A stretch of DNA of 64,000 nt from Massilia sp. Root133 (lineage in GTDB: Bacteria > Pseudomonadota > Gammaproteobacteria > Burkholderiales > Burkholderiaceae_D): the NCBI RefSeq assembly GCF_001426525.1, contig NZ_LMEW01000006.1, positions 1 through 64,000 on the forward strand, read 5' to 3'. Shown in pieces: positions 26,843 through 36,082 of the stretch. A model generated the notes under the pieces. The model searched no databases and was not told where the DNA came from. It was given only the letters and a program-made list of their open reading frames with translations. Position numbers and translations under genes: made by a program. How positions within the stretch are numbered: position 1 is the stretch's first letter; each line of letters starts with the position of its first letter.

Positions 26843-28288
26843 ATGATGCGATTACTTTCAATGACAGCGATGCTGACGGCCTTTCTGGTTTGCGTGCCTG
26901 CCCTTGGCGCTGCCGAACCCGGACAACGCCTGATTGTCCTCACCGATATCGAGGCCGATCCCGATGACAGCCAGTCGCTCGTACGCTTGCTTCTATACGC
27001 GAACCAGATCGATATCGAAGGGATCGTCGCCACGACGTCCACGCATCAGAAGTCGCGCATTGCCCCGGAGTCCATCCATGCGATCGTCGACGCCTATGGC
27101 CGGGTACAACCCAACTTGTTGAAGCACGAACCAGGGTTTCCGAAAGCGCAGGCACTCAACGCCGTGGTGCGCGCCGGCTCGCAAGTCTACGGCATGCAAG
27201 GTGTCGGCGACGGCAAGGACTCGCCGGGGTCGGACGCCATCATCAAGGCCTTGGAGAAAAATGATACGCGTCCCCTCTGGGTTGCGGTCTGGGGCGGTGC
27301 CAATACGCTCGCTCAAGCGTTGTATCGGATCAGACACGACAAGCCACCGGAGGAGGTCGGTCACCTGGTGAAGAAGTTGCGCGTCTACACGATCTCTGAT
27401 CAGGACGACTCCGGTTTCTGGATACGCAGCCAGTTTCCCGATCTGTTTTATATCGTCAGCCCCGGCGGGTATGGCAATGGCACCTGGACCGGGATGCACG
27501 CGACCGAGCCTGGCTTCGACAGCACGGAAGTGAGCAACGACTGGATCGCCGCGCATATTCAACAGGGTCATGGGCCGCTGGGTGCGGTGTATCCGGATGT
27601 TTCTTTTGGCGTCGAGGGCGATACGCCATCCTTCCTGTCCTTGATACCGAACGGCCTGAACGCACCCGAGCATCCGGACTGGGGCGGCTGGGGTGGACGC
27701 TACGAGTTCTACACGCCTGCGTTGAAAGATACCGATCCGGAAGGCTTTACCGGCAACGTCCCTGTATTACAAGAGCCGCATGCCATCTGGACCAACGCAG
27801 TGGATAGTTACAGGCCGATGGTACACAGCGAATTTGGCCGCGCCGTGCGCCCCCACGACAAGGTCTCCACCGGGTACCGGACCACCATCTGGCGCTGGCG
27901 CAAAGACTTCCAGAACGATTTCGCAGCTCGAATGGAGTGGACCACCAAGCCGTACAAGGAGGCGAATCATCCGCCAGTCGTAAAGCTGACGCCGGGCGAT
28001 CGGCTGACCGTCAAATCCGGCGAGGGCTTCATGCTGAGCGCGGCCGGCAGTTCCGACCCCGATGGAGACAGCTTGAGCTACCTGTGGTTTCAGTATCCCG
28101 AAGCGGGCAGCTACAGGCAGGAGATCAAGCTGGGGTATGCGGAAAACCATCATACCGTTTGGGGGCAGGCGCCCGTGGTCAGCAAGACGGAGACCGCCCA
28201 CTTCATCGTCAAGGTGATCGACAAGGGCAGTCCGGCGCTGACGCGTTACGGACGCGTTATCGTCACATTCGTGCCGTCCGCGCCCTGA
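26843..28288 (+). CDS. Sde182-like / DUF1593 nucleoside-hydrolase-fold protein
   Basis: A 481-residue secreted protein. A signal peptide (about 1-23, ALGAAEP) precedes a nucleoside-hydrolase-like domain (residues 27-330), recognised by RLIVLTDIEADPDDSQSLVR, an aspartate cluster like the calcium site of inosine-uridine hydrolases, and by AVWGGANTLAQAL. A smaller C-terminal beta domain (about 380-480) contains DPDGDSLSYLW. The family includes the Saccharophagus cellulose-binding protein Sde182 and is common in plant-polysaccharide loci; its reaction is not settled. It lies 162 bp after GH5 and 216 bp before a membrane AraC gene, all on one strand. Start ATG 26843 gives the signal peptide; 26846 and 26861 are alternatives. 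Confidence 0.8.
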   Translation: MMRLLSMTAMLTAFLVCVPALGAAEPGQRLIVLTDIEADPDDSQSLVRLLLYANQIDIEGIVATTSTHQKSRIAPESIHAIVDAYGRVQPNLLKHEPGFPKAQALNAVVRAGSQVYGMQGVGDGKDSPGSDAIIKALEKNDTRPLWVAVWGGANTLAQALYRIRHDKPPEEVGHLVKKLRVYTISDQDDSGFWIRSQFPDLFYIVSPGGYGNGTWTGMHATEPGFDSTEVSNDWIAAHIQQGHGPLGAVYPDVSFGVEGDTPSFLSLIPNGLNAPEHPDWGGWGGRYEFYTPALKDTDPEGFTGNVPVLQEPHAIWTNAVDSYRPMVHSEFGRAVRPHDKVSTGYRTTIWRWRKDFQNDFAARMEWTTKPYKEANHPPVVKLTPGDRLTVKSGEGFMLSAAGSSDPDGDSLSYLWFQYPEAGSYRQEIKLGYAENHHTVWGQAPVVSKTETAHFIVKVIDKGSPALTRYGRVIVTFVPSAP

Positions 28289-28504
28289 CCGCCAGCCTGC
28301 ACCTCGACGGCGCGGGCGCCGCGCAGGCGCCCAGGCAGGCATCGCCAACGCCGTCCACTGGGGCGACAGGAAGACTTGCGGCCGGTTGGCGTGAACACGG
28401 CCCGCTGCAAAAATAGCTGGGACTGTCCATATACCGCCTGTTATGATGCCGGGATCGTAGCCGTCGACACCTGCGGCGCCGAGACAGTTCAGGCCCCTAC
28501 CTAT

Positions 28505-29710
28505 ATGCAAGAGTTCTATAAGAAGGCCCTGCTGGCGCTGATTGTCCTGCTTCTCGTGGACGCGCTGGTGGCGGTGGTTTTTGTTTATCGGACCTATCCG
28601 ACACAAACGCTGTTGCCGGTGCAAAATGGCAGCTCCCGCTGGCATTACGGAACATATTCCGATGTGGCGACTGGTGGAGCGTCGTCGGTGCGCTTGCACG
28701 ACATGTCGCGCGACCGGCTGCGGTTCGACTTCAAGCTCAAGGATGCGGCTGCGTATCCTTTTGCCGCCGCCGACCTGACCTTCAGGGACGACAAAGGGCG
28801 GCCGATTCTCCAGGATTGGTCGAGGTTCCGCACCATTACCTTCGTTGCCAAATGTGCGCCGGCCACGTCGGTGACGTTCGAGATGTCCACCTTCGACGAA
28901 AAAATCTCCAAGCCAGGCCAGTTCGAGACTTACCGTCCACCTAGAACGTATTTTTCGTGTAATGAACAGGGCATGCCGGTGACGCTCGACCTGGCCCGGC
29001 TGCTGGTTCCCGAATGGTGGTTTCCTGCGATGAAGCTGGACCTGGCGCGCCAGGGCTATGAACTGGACAAGGTCGCGAAAATCCTGTTTGGCACCAGTAT
29101 GGCCACGCCACGCAATGTCGACGGGTATATCGAGATCAGCGAACTGACATTGCATGGCCGGGATTACCGCTACCTGGCCGCGCTGGCGGTCATTGTCCTG
29201 GGTGGCTGGGTGGCATTTGGTGTGTGGTTTTTCCTGGCGCATTCGCGCGCGCTGTTGGCCAGCGTGGATACAAAAATGAAGACCAATTTGCCCCTGGTCG
29301 CCTATCGCCAGCTAACCCTGGAACCGTACAAGGACAAGGAAAAAGCATCGGTCTTGCGGTATATCGCCAGCACTTATACCGACCCCAAACTGGATCTCGA
29401 AGCCGTGGCGGCAGGGACCGGCGCGAACCGCTACAAAATCAATGAAGTGCTGAAATCCGAACTTGGCATGACCTTCACCGCTTACGTGAATAAACTGCGG
29501 CTGACTGAGGCATCCAGGCTGCTGACTCAGAAAAGCAGCGCCGCCGTGTCGGAAATCGCGTATTTGGTTGGCTACTCGAATGTTCCATATTTCAACAAGC
29601 TGTTCAAGGAAGAATTCGGCTGTACGCCGAAGTCATTCCGGATGCTCGCCGCCCAGCAGCCGGAGCAGGAACAGCCTGCCGACAACGCCGGGGCAGAAAC
29701 ACCCGTCTGA
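28505..29710 (+). CDS. Membrane-anchored AraC-family regulator (paralogue 2)
   Basis: A 401-residue paralogue of the protein at 17883-19043. Parts: transmembrane helix (about 7-28), periplasmic domain (30-218) with Cys117 and Cys152 and motifs LQDWSRF and VPEWWF, second transmembrane helix (222-245), and AraC DNA-binding domain (about 285-385) with LDLEAVAAGTGANRYKINEV and VSEIAYLVGYSNVPYFNKLF. ATG 28505 is chosen because it aligns with the paralogue's N-terminus; an upstream start at 28448 would add a non-matching tail. It follows GH5 and the Sde182-like gene, as paralogue 1 follows the lipoprotein and receptor genes, so each copy is linked to a glycan operon. It probably senses a glycan or its products in the periplasm and activates the local genes. 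Confidence 0.8.
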   Translation: MQEFYKKALLALIVLLLVDALVAVVFVYRTYPTQTLLPVQNGSSRWHYGTYSDVATGGASSVRLHDMSRDRLRFDFKLKDAAAYPFAAADLTFRDDKGRPILQDWSRFRTITFVAKCAPATSVTFEMSTFDEKISKPGQFETYRPPRTYFSCNEQGMPVTLDLARLLVPEWWFPAMKLDLARQGYELDKVAKILFGTSMATPRNVDGYIEISELTLHGRDYRYLAALAVIVLGGWVAFGVWFFLAHSRALLASVDTKMKTNLPLVAYRQLTLEPYKDKEKASVLRYIASTYTDPKLDLEAVAAGTGANRYKINEVLKSELGMTFTAYVNKLRLTEASRLLTQKSSAAVSEIAYLVGYSNVPYFNKLFKEEFGCTPKSFRMLAAQQPEQEQPADNAGAETPV

Positions 29711-30239
29711 ACCGCTCCCTCCCGAGCACGCAGTTCGGCCGGAGCGTTCCGGCCGCGCAGCCTGATCCTGCGCACACTTCTTCTTGTATCAAGTCGAGCA
29801 AGTGCATGTCAGCGTGATAATTGTCACGGTCAGCCCGGCCTGCTCGAGGTCCAGCAGACGGGAAGGCGACCAGGCCGATCATGCCTGCCACGTGATTGAT
29901 CAGCAGGGCCGCTGCCGCTGTTTCCGGACGCCGTAATTCGCGGCAGCCGAATTCGACTCATTTGTCATTTAAAGGTCATCACCAATACCTTTTTTGAACC
30001 AATCGATATACACAAAACATTGGTTCTAACTATTTTATTGAAATAGAGTGAATGAATGAGTGCCGGTCAGCATCGTGGTGCATTAACTCGGGATTACATC
30101 GAATCCTTGGTATTGACAAATGCGCCCGTGGATAGCGTCTTGTCATTTATTCCGTTATCCGGGTAGGGAATCGATTGCGGGTTTCCACATGTTGTGCTGG
30201 CGGCCTGCTGTTCAGCGTTTCGTACACATGGAGACTGTA
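29711..30239. other. Intergenic region with hairpin and AT-rich promoter
   Basis: After the regulator stop there is a perfect hairpin, CGGCCGGA-GCGT-TCCGGCCG (29736-29755), without a T run. An AT-rich block at 29960-30060 holds the inverted repeat GAACCAAT (29996-30003) / ATTGGTTC (30019-30026), and a 39-bp segment shared with the region before the beta-xylosidase gene at 51836. No coding gene is supported. Confidence 0.5.
30012..30050 (+). promoter_or_regulatory. 39-bp upstream element shared with position 51736
   Basis: This segment (ACAAAACATTGGTTCT...TATTTTATTG...ATAGAGTG) matches 51736-51774 at 29 of 39 positions by eye. Both copies point toward a gene on the plus strand: DUF1080 here (189 bp downstream) and GH43 there (61 bp downstream). 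They may be sites for one regulator or a shared promoter core. Confidence 0.5.
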
Positions 30240-31043
30240 ATGCCTCGCTACCGAATGTTCGCGGCCATTCTCGCCGCCACGATGTTTTCCGCCTCGCCTT
30301 TCGCTCAGGCGCAACCCGGGCCATGTGCTGCCACCAGGGCGGCCATGGCGCTGACGCCCCAGCAAAAAGCGGAAGGCTGGACCGTTTTATGGGACGGCAC
30401 CTCCACCGACGCCTGGCGCAGCGTGAAATCGGACAGGTTCCCGGAACATGGATGGCGGACCTGCGACGGCCTGCTGACGATGGCGGGGAAAGGTGGCGAG
30501 GAATCGCGCGGCGGCGGCGACATCATCACCCGCAAGCGCTATGCCGATTTCGAGCTCACGCTGGATGCGCGGCTCACGCCCGGCGCGAACAGCGGGGTCA
30601 AGATCTTCACCCAGCCGAATCTGGCACCGATCGACAAAGTGACGGGCAAGCCGGCCGCGGTGGGTTCGGCGATCGGCCTCGAGTTCCAGTTGCTGGACGA
30701 TGAGCGTCATCCCGACGCCAAATTGGGACGCAACGGCAACCGGACCATCGGTTCGCTGTACGACCTCATTCCGGCCGCAAAGGACAAGGTCCCTGCGCCG
30801 ATCGGCCAATGGAATCACGTGCGGATACTGTCGCAAGGGAATACCGTCACGTTCTGGCTGAACGGCAGGAAGACCGTGGAATTCGAGCGCGGCTCGGCCG
30901 CCTTTCGCGAAGCCGTCGCGGCCAGCAAGTTTCGCGACATCCCCGGGTTCGGCGAATGGGCCGACGGGCACATCCTCCTGCAGGATCACGGCGACGAGGT
31001 TGCGTTCCGCCATATCCTGATCCGCGACCTCCACGGCAAATAA
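30240..31043 (+). CDS. DUF1080 3-keto-glycoside hydrolase-like protein
   Basis: A 267-residue secreted protein of the DUF1080 (3-keto-disaccharide hydrolase) family. Signal peptide about 1-24 (FAQAQ). Family features: WTVLWDGTSTDAWR near residue 50, GGDIITRKRYADFELTLDAR, GANSGVKIFTQ, QLLDDERHPDAKLG, WNHVRILSQGNTVTFWLNG and the C-terminal GHILLQDHGDEVAFRHILIR. Some members cleave glycosides whose sugar has been oxidised at C3. It is the first gene of an operon with ApbE-like and two Gfo/Idh/MocA oxidoreductase genes, which fits oxidise-then-cleave chemistry outside the cytoplasm. ATG 30240 has a GGAG site nine bases upstream and yields the signal peptide. Confidence 0.8.
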   Translation: MPRYRMFAAILAATMFSASPFAQAQPGPCAATRAAMALTPQQKAEGWTVLWDGTSTDAWRSVKSDRFPEHGWRTCDGLLTMAGKGGEESRGGGDIITRKRYADFELTLDARLTPGANSGVKIFTQPNLAPIDKVTGKPAAVGSAIGLEFQLLDDERHPDAKLGRNGNRTIGSLYDLIPAAKDKVPAPIGQWNHVRILSQGNTVTFWLNGRKTVEFERGSAAFREAVAASKFRDIPGFGEWADGHILLQDHGDEVAFRHILIRDLHGK

Positions 31044-31051
31044 GCGACCCG

Positions 31052-31891
31052 ATGTTTCACCGGACCTTCGCGTCGATGAACACTCGGCTGAGCATGGTCT
31101 TGCCGTCCACGGCAGACCAGGCCGGCGCGCGGCTTGCGGACGAGGTGCAGCGACTGCTGCGCGAACAGGAATCGATCATGAGCCGCTTCTCGCCCGATGG
31201 CGACCTGGCAGTGCTCAACCGGCACGCCGCCCGAGGGGCCGTCCCGGTGAACGATGCCTTGTGGACGGTCCTGGACGCCTGCATGCGGCATCACCGGCTG
31301 ACCGGGGGCGCATTCGACATCGCCCAGGGCGCAGGCCGTCCCGGCCATGGCATGCACCACCTGGACGTGGATCCTGATGCCCATACCGTACGCTTCACCG
31401 AGCCGGGGTTGCAACTCGACCTGGGCGGTATCGGCAAGGGGATCGCCCTCGACCTGATCAGGCAGTTCCTGCTGGATCGGCACGTCGAACAGGCCTTTCT
31501 CAGTTTCGGGGAAAGTTCGGTGGCCGTGATCGGCAGCCATCCCGCGGGCGTCTGCTGGCAGGTCGGCGTCGAGCACATGTTCGAACCCGGGACGTCGTTG
31601 CACCGGTTCGACTTGCGCGACGGTGCGATGTCCACGTCGGGCAATCGTCCTGGCGAAACCCACATCATCGATCCGGCGAACGGCCAGGCGGTGACCGGCT
31701 GCAGGACCGTGTCCGTCGCCTGCCCGGGCGCCGCGGACGCCGAGGCGTTGTCGACCGCCCTGTTCGTGCTCCCGGCAGCGCGCCGTGCGGAGGTGCTGCG
31801 CCGCTACCGGGACGCGCAGGCCGTGGCGTTCGACTATGGCCTGGCGGGCGGGGCCTGGCGCGTAGAAAAGGAATGGCGATATGAGCAGTAA
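31052..31891 (+). CDS. apbE: ApbE-like FAD:protein FMN transferase
   Basis: A 279-residue ApbE family protein. ApbE enzymes move FMN from FAD to a threonine of a target protein, using Mg2+. Seen here: the N-terminal MNTRLSMVLP, DLGGIGKGIALD, the STSGN loop and HIIDPANGQAV. It is shorter than most exported ApbE proteins and lacks an obvious signal peptide or lipobox, so the copy may be cytoplasmic. It starts 8 bp after the DUF1080 stop and overlaps the next gene by 11 bp, so it belongs to the same operon. No FMN-accepting protein is seen in the window; a role in making a flavoprotein partner for the oxidoreductases is only a guess. Confidence 0.82.
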   Translation: MFHRTFASMNTRLSMVLPSTADQAGARLADEVQRLLREQESIMSRFSPDGDLAVLNRHAARGAVPVNDALWTVLDACMRHHRLTGGAFDIAQGAGRPGHGMHHLDVDPDAHTVRFTEPGLQLDLGGIGKGIALDLIRQFLLDRHVEQAFLSFGESSVAVIGSHPAGVCWQVGVEHMFEPGTSLHRFDLRDGAMSTSGNRPGETHIIDPANGQAVTGCRTVSVACPGAADAEALSTALFVLPAARRAEVLRRYRDAQAVAFDYGLAGGAWRVEKEWRYEQ

Positions 31892-33167
31892 TCCTCTTGA
31901 CGACATTCGCCACGAGGCGCAGGAGCGGCGGCGTTTCCTGGCGCGCGTGGCGGGCGTGGTGGCAAGCTCTTCGTTGCTGAGCGGACTGCCGTGGATGGCG
32001 CCGCTGCGCGCCCAGCCGGCAGGCGATGCGGCCTCGGACCGGGTGCGCATCGGGGTGATCGGCACCGGGTCGCGCGGCAGCCTGCTGTTGCAATACCTGT
32101 TGCGCACGCCGGGCGTCGAAGTCGCGGCATTGTGCGACGACTATCCGCCGCACCTGGCCGAGGCCATGGCGGCGGCAGGCGGCAAGCCGAAGGCGTTCAG
32201 CGATTACCGCAAGCTGCTGGCGATGCCGGGGATCGACGGCGTGGTGATTGCCACGCCGCTGCATCAGCACGCGCCGATCTGCCTCGCCGCGTTCGCGGCC
32301 GACAAGCACGTGTTTTGCGAAAAGAGCCTGGCGCTCACGGTCGACGAATGCAAGGCGATCGCGCGGGCGGCGAACGCCAGCCCGCGGGTGTTCCAGGTCG
32401 GTCACCAGCGGCTGTTCAGCGCCACCTTCCTGCACGCGCACGAACTGGTGCGCGCCGGGCACATCGGGCCGATCACCCAGATCCGCGCCAGCTGGCACCG
32501 CAACAACGACTGGCGCCGTCCGGTGCCCGACCCGCGCCTGGAGCGCAAGCTGAACTGGCGGCTGTACCGCGCCACCTCGGGCGGCCTGCTGACGGAGCTG
32601 GCGTCGCATCACCTGCAGGTCGCCAACTGGTATCTCGACGCCGCACCGCTGTCCTGTGTCGGCTACGGCAGCGTCAATCACTGGAAGGACGGGCGCGACG
32701 TGTACGACAACGTCAACGTGCTGTTTCGCTACCGCGACGGCGTCACCCTGGTCTACGACGCGCTCACCAGCAACCGTCACCACGGGCTGGAAATCCAGAT
32801 CATGGGACCCAGGGGAACGATCGAAGGCGAGAGCGGCAAGTTTTACACGGAGGAGCCACCTCCTGCGCCCGCCGTCGCGGCACTCGTCAGGCAAATCGAG
32901 GAGGGCAGGGCCGCAACGGTCGCTATCGGTGCGCCGAGCTGGAAGCCGGAAGCGAAGTCCGGCGAGGTCGGGCAATCACTGCGGCACGAACTGGGCGGCG
33001 GCGACGGCACCGAGCTGTCGATGGCCGCCTTCGCCAACGCGATCCGCCTGGGCCAGCGGATGCCGCACATGATCGAGCACGCCTACCGTTCCGGGATCGC
33101 CGCGCTGATGGGACAGGCGGCAATGGACGAGGGCCGCGAGATCGCCTGGCCCGGCAGCTATCAATAA
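31881..33167 (+). CDS. Gfo/Idh/MocA oxidoreductase with Tat-type leader
   Basis: A 428-residue NAD(P)-dependent oxidoreductase family protein. The N-terminus has a twin-arginine motif (RRRFLARVAG) before a hydrophobic stretch, so it is probably exported folded with its cofactor. The Rossmann domain shows VRIGVIGTGSRGSLLL; EKSLALTVDECKAIA contains the family's EK catalytic lysine; a C-terminal alpha/beta domain has GGLLTELASHHLQVANW. Such enzymes oxidise or reduce sugar hydroxyls, and with the DUF1080 neighbour, C3 oxidation of a glycoside is a reasonable hypothesis. It overlaps ApbE by 11 bp and is 28 bp before a second family member. Confidence 0.82.
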   Translation: MSSNPLDDIRHEAQERRRFLARVAGVVASSSLLSGLPWMAPLRAQPAGDAASDRVRIGVIGTGSRGSLLLQYLLRTPGVEVAALCDDYPPHLAEAMAAAGGKPKAFSDYRKLLAMPGIDGVVIATPLHQHAPICLAAFAADKHVFCEKSLALTVDECKAIARAANASPRVFQVGHQRLFSATFLHAHELVRAGHIGPITQIRASWHRNNDWRRPVPDPRLERKLNWRLYRATSGGLLTELASHHLQVANWYLDAAPLSCVGYGSVNHWKDGRDVYDNVNVLFRYRDGVTLVYDALTSNRHHGLEIQIMGPRGTIEGESGKFYTEEPPPAPAVAALVRQIEEGRAATVAIGAPSWKPEAKSGEVGQSLRHELGGGDGTELSMAAFANAIRLGQRMPHMIEHAYRSGIAALMGQAAMDEGREIAWPGSYQ

Positions 33168-33195
33168 CGACAACCGACTACTACAAGGAGACACC

Positions 33196-34584
33196 ATGTC
33201 GCAGCCGCTTTTCTCTACCCGTCGCCGTACGATCGTCAAGGGCGCCCTGGCCGCGATGGCCACGCCGATGCTGGCACAGGCGAAGGCATCCAATGGCAAA
33301 GTCAACCTGGCCTGCGTCGGCATCGGCAATCGCGCAGCCCAGGTCATCAAGGCGCTGCACGCAACGGGGCTCGCGAACGTCGTGGCCTTGTGCGACGTCG
33401 ACATGGGCGCGCCGCATACCGTCGAGATCCTCAATATGTTCCCCGACGTGCCGCGCTTCCAGGATTTTCGCCGCATGTTCGACAGGATGGGCAAGGAATT
33501 CGAGGCGGTCAGCGTCGGCACGCCCGATTTCTCGCATTTCCCGATCGCGATGCTCGCCATGTCGCAGGGAAAACATGTCTATTGCGAGAAACCGATGGGG
33601 CAAAGCTTCCGCGAAATCGACATGATGATGGCGGCCGAGCGCAAGTACAAGGTGGCTGCCCAGATGGGCAACCAGGGCCATTCGGAGGCCAATTATTTCC
33701 AGTTCAAGTCGTGGGTCGACGCCGGCATCATCAAGAACGTGCGCGCCATCACGGCGTTCATGAACAATCCGCGCCGCTGGCACGGCATGGCGGTGTCCGG
33801 ATATCTGCCGCGGCAACCGGTGCCGGAAACGCTGGACTGGGACGTCTGGACCGCGACCGGCCCTTACCATAATTTCAATCGCGGCTACGTCAACGGCGAC
33901 TGGCGTTCCTGGTTCGACTACGGCAACGGCGCGCTGGGCGACTGGGGCGCGCATATCTTCGATACCGCGCACGAGTTCCTGCAGCTTGGCCTGCCGACCG
34001 AAGTCGAAGCCGTGCGGCTGGAAGGGCACAGCCCCTTCATCTTCCCGCAGGCGTCGACGCTGGCGTTCCGGTTCCCGCAACGCGGCGCGCTGCCGCCGCT
34101 GGAACTGACCTGGTACGACGGCGTGAACAATCTGCCGCCGCTGCCGAAGAACTTCGGGGCCGGCGTCGTCGATCCGAGCGTGCCGCCGCCATCGAAAGGC
34201 AGCGCCACCGGCGCCGTGCTTCCGCCCGGGAAGGTTATCTACGGCGACGGCCTGACCTTCAAGGGCGGTTCGCATGGCTCGGAGCTCCAGATCCTCGGCG
34301 ACGCCGCGCGGGATATCGCGCTGCCCGCCGTGCCGAGGAGCCCGTCGAACCACTTCGCCAATTTCCTGAAGGCCTGCATGGGCGAGGAAACCTGCCGCTC
34401 GCGCTTCGCCGTCGCTGGGCCGCTGTGCCAGACGATGGGGCTCGGCGTGATCGCCCAGCGGGTCAACGCCAGGCTCGTCTTCGATCCTGCGACGAAACAG
34501 ATCACCAACCACAAGCTGGCAAACGCTCTACTGGCCGGCATGCCGCCGCGCAAGGAATGGGAGCAGTATTACAAGCTGGTCTAG
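33196..34584 (+). CDS. Gfo/Idh/MocA oxidoreductase, second copy, Tat-type leader
   Basis: A 462-residue oxidoreductase. The leader STRRRTIVKGALAAMATPM resembles a Tat signal (RRRTIVKG), followed by a Rossmann motif VNLACVGIGNRAAQVI and the catalytic EKPMGQSF segment. The second domain carries WDVWTATGPYHNFNRGYVNG, GNGALGDWGAHIFDT and a long loop typical of the bacterial secreted subfamily. AAGGAG lies ten bases before ATG 33196. It is the last gene of the DUF1080-ApbE-Gfo-Gfo operon, meeting a GH43 gene end-on. Two different oxidoreductases in one operon may act on different sugars or form a complex; the sequence does not decide. Confidence 0.82.
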   Translation: MSQPLFSTRRRTIVKGALAAMATPMLAQAKASNGKVNLACVGIGNRAAQVIKALHATGLANVVALCDVDMGAPHTVEILNMFPDVPRFQDFRRMFDRMGKEFEAVSVGTPDFSHFPIAMLAMSQGKHVYCEKPMGQSFREIDMMMAAERKYKVAAQMGNQGHSEANYFQFKSWVDAGIIKNVRAITAFMNNPRRWHGMAVSGYLPRQPVPETLDWDVWTATGPYHNFNRGYVNGDWRSWFDYGNGALGDWGAHIFDTAHEFLQLGLPTEVEAVRLEGHSPFIFPQASTLAFRFPQRGALPPLELTWYDGVNNLPPLPKNFGAGVVDPSVPPPSKGSATGAVLPPGKVIYGDGLTFKGGSHGSELQILGDAARDIALPAVPRSPSNHFANFLKACMGEETCRSRFAVAGPLCQTMGLGVIAQRVNARLVFDPATKQITNHKLANALLAGMPPRKEWEQYYKLV

Positions 34585-34671
34585 CAATACGCACGCCGTA
34601 TCGTCGCTTTCTTGTCCAGGCTAGCAAGCGCGCAGTGCCCAGGCAATGCAATCTTGCCTGGGCATCGAGGC

Positions 34672-36051
34672 CTATTCGAATTGCCAGTAATCGACGTTGA
34701 AACTGACATGGCGTCCGTTGGCATTGAAGACGAGGTACACATCCTGCACACCGGCGACGCCGGACGCCGGCACGGCCAGTTCCTTCCATGTGTCCGGGCC
34801 GCCGGTGGCGGGAACGTCCACGCTTGCGACCAGCGTGCCCTGTGGCGATCCGGCCCGGACGTCGATGTGGCCACCCGGGTTGGCGCTGGCCACGCTCGCC
34901 TTGAACGTGCGCGGCCCGCGCGCGCCGAAATCGACCCCGGCCACTTTCACGTAAGCGCGCGGGCCGACCGGGTACACGACCATCCCGCCACGCGGATTCT
35001 TCGCCGTCCTGACCCCGGCCACCCAGTCGAAAGGACGGTCCCAATCCCGCTTCACCCGGGATTCCCATGCGATGGTTTCGGCTTCGACCCGCTGATAGGG
35101 AGACAGGGGCTGGATCTGTTTGACGCCCGTCGTGTTCCAGAATGGCTGCGTCGGGATCGTGCCGTCCGGCCGATAGCTGAAATCGGTGACCGAGACGGAG
35201 CGTCGCTCCCGGTGCAATGGCGTTTCCGCGAAGTTCAGCCGGTAACTGAAGCCGAACACGTAGGACTTGCCCTTGAAATCGACGATGCCGGGATGGTTGC
35301 CCGTCGACTCGGTGGTCGGATCCATGATCTGGCCCTTGTATTCCCAGGGACCGGTCGGCGTGTCGCTCATCGCGTAGCCGATGCCTTCCGAACAGCACGT
35401 GGAGGCATAGGCCAGGTAGTATTTGCCGCTCCGTTTGTAGACCCACGGGCCTTCCTGGTAGTTTTTGGGTTTCGCATCGATCCGTTCGATCTTGCCCGAG
35501 TAGGAGGTCATGTCCTTGTTGAGCCTGACATACCAGAGGTTCGGATTTCCCCAGTACAGGTAGGCTTGCCCGTCGTCGTCGATCAGCACGGTCGGATCGA
35601 AATAGCCTTCACCCCGATCGATCAGCGGACGCCCCAGCGGATCCTTGAACGGACCCAGCGGGCTGTCGGCGACCGCCACGCCGATCACGTTGCGGGGCGA
35701 GCCGCTGACCGTGACCGGCGCGTACAGGTAGAACTTGCCGTTGCGTTCCACGACTTGCGGCGCCCAGGCGTCGTTGTCCTGGTTGGCCCAGGCAAAGATC
35801 GAGAGATCGGCGAACGTCCCGCGATCGGTCCAGTTGACCATGTCTTTCGACGTGTACAACTTCCAGTCGCGCATCTTGAAACCTTGCGCATCGTCTTCGT
35901 CGTGCGAGGTGTAGAGATACACCGTGTCGCCGTGCACCAATGGCGCAGGATCCGCCGTGAAATTGGTCTGGATAATCGGGTTCTCGGCATACGCCGGGAG
36001 GCAGGCCCCCCAGCAGGCGGCAACGGCGACGGCAAAGTAACGCAGGTTCAT
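34672..36051 (-). CDS. GH43-CBM6 arabinofuranosidase/xylosidase
   Basis: A 459-residue secreted enzyme with a GH43 propeller (about 24-320) and a CBM6-like module (about 335-458). Signal peptide 1-22. Catalytic residues fit Asp in TADPAPL, Asp in YFDPTVLIDD and Glu in NYQEGPWVY. It is closely similar in motif order to the first half of the GH43-CBM6-GH43 protein at 19063-22152, including the YQRVEAETIAW junction and the DYWQF end, so the two are related by duplication. It probably removes arabinose or xylose from arabinoxylan. GAGGA precedes ATG 36051. It lies 31 bp after the GH115 gene, giving a receptor-GH115-GH43 operon. Confidence 0.9.
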   Translation of the reverse strand: MNLRYFAVAVAACWGACLPAYAENPIIQTNFTADPAPLVHGDTVYLYTSHDEDDAQGFKMRDWKLYTSKDMVNWTDRGTFADLSIFAWANQDNDAWAPQVVERNGKFYLYAPVTVSGSPRNVIGVAVADSPLGPFKDPLGRPLIDRGEGYFDPTVLIDDDGQAYLYWGNPNLWYVRLNKDMTSYSGKIERIDAKPKNYQEGPWVYKRSGKYYLAYASTCCSEGIGYAMSDTPTGPWEYKGQIMDPTTESTGNHPGIVDFKGKSYVFGFSYRLNFAETPLHRERRSVSVTDFSYRPDGTIPTQPFWNTTGVKQIQPLSPYQRVEAETIAWESRVKRDWDRPFDWVAGVRTAKNPRGGMVVYPVGPRAYVKVAGVDFGARGPRTFKASVASANPGGHIDVRAGSPQGTLVASVDVPATGGPDTWKELAVPASGVAGVQDVYLVFNANGRHVSFNVDYWQFE

Positions 36052-36082
36052 GTCAGGTCCTCATCGGTGGGTGATCAATCGC

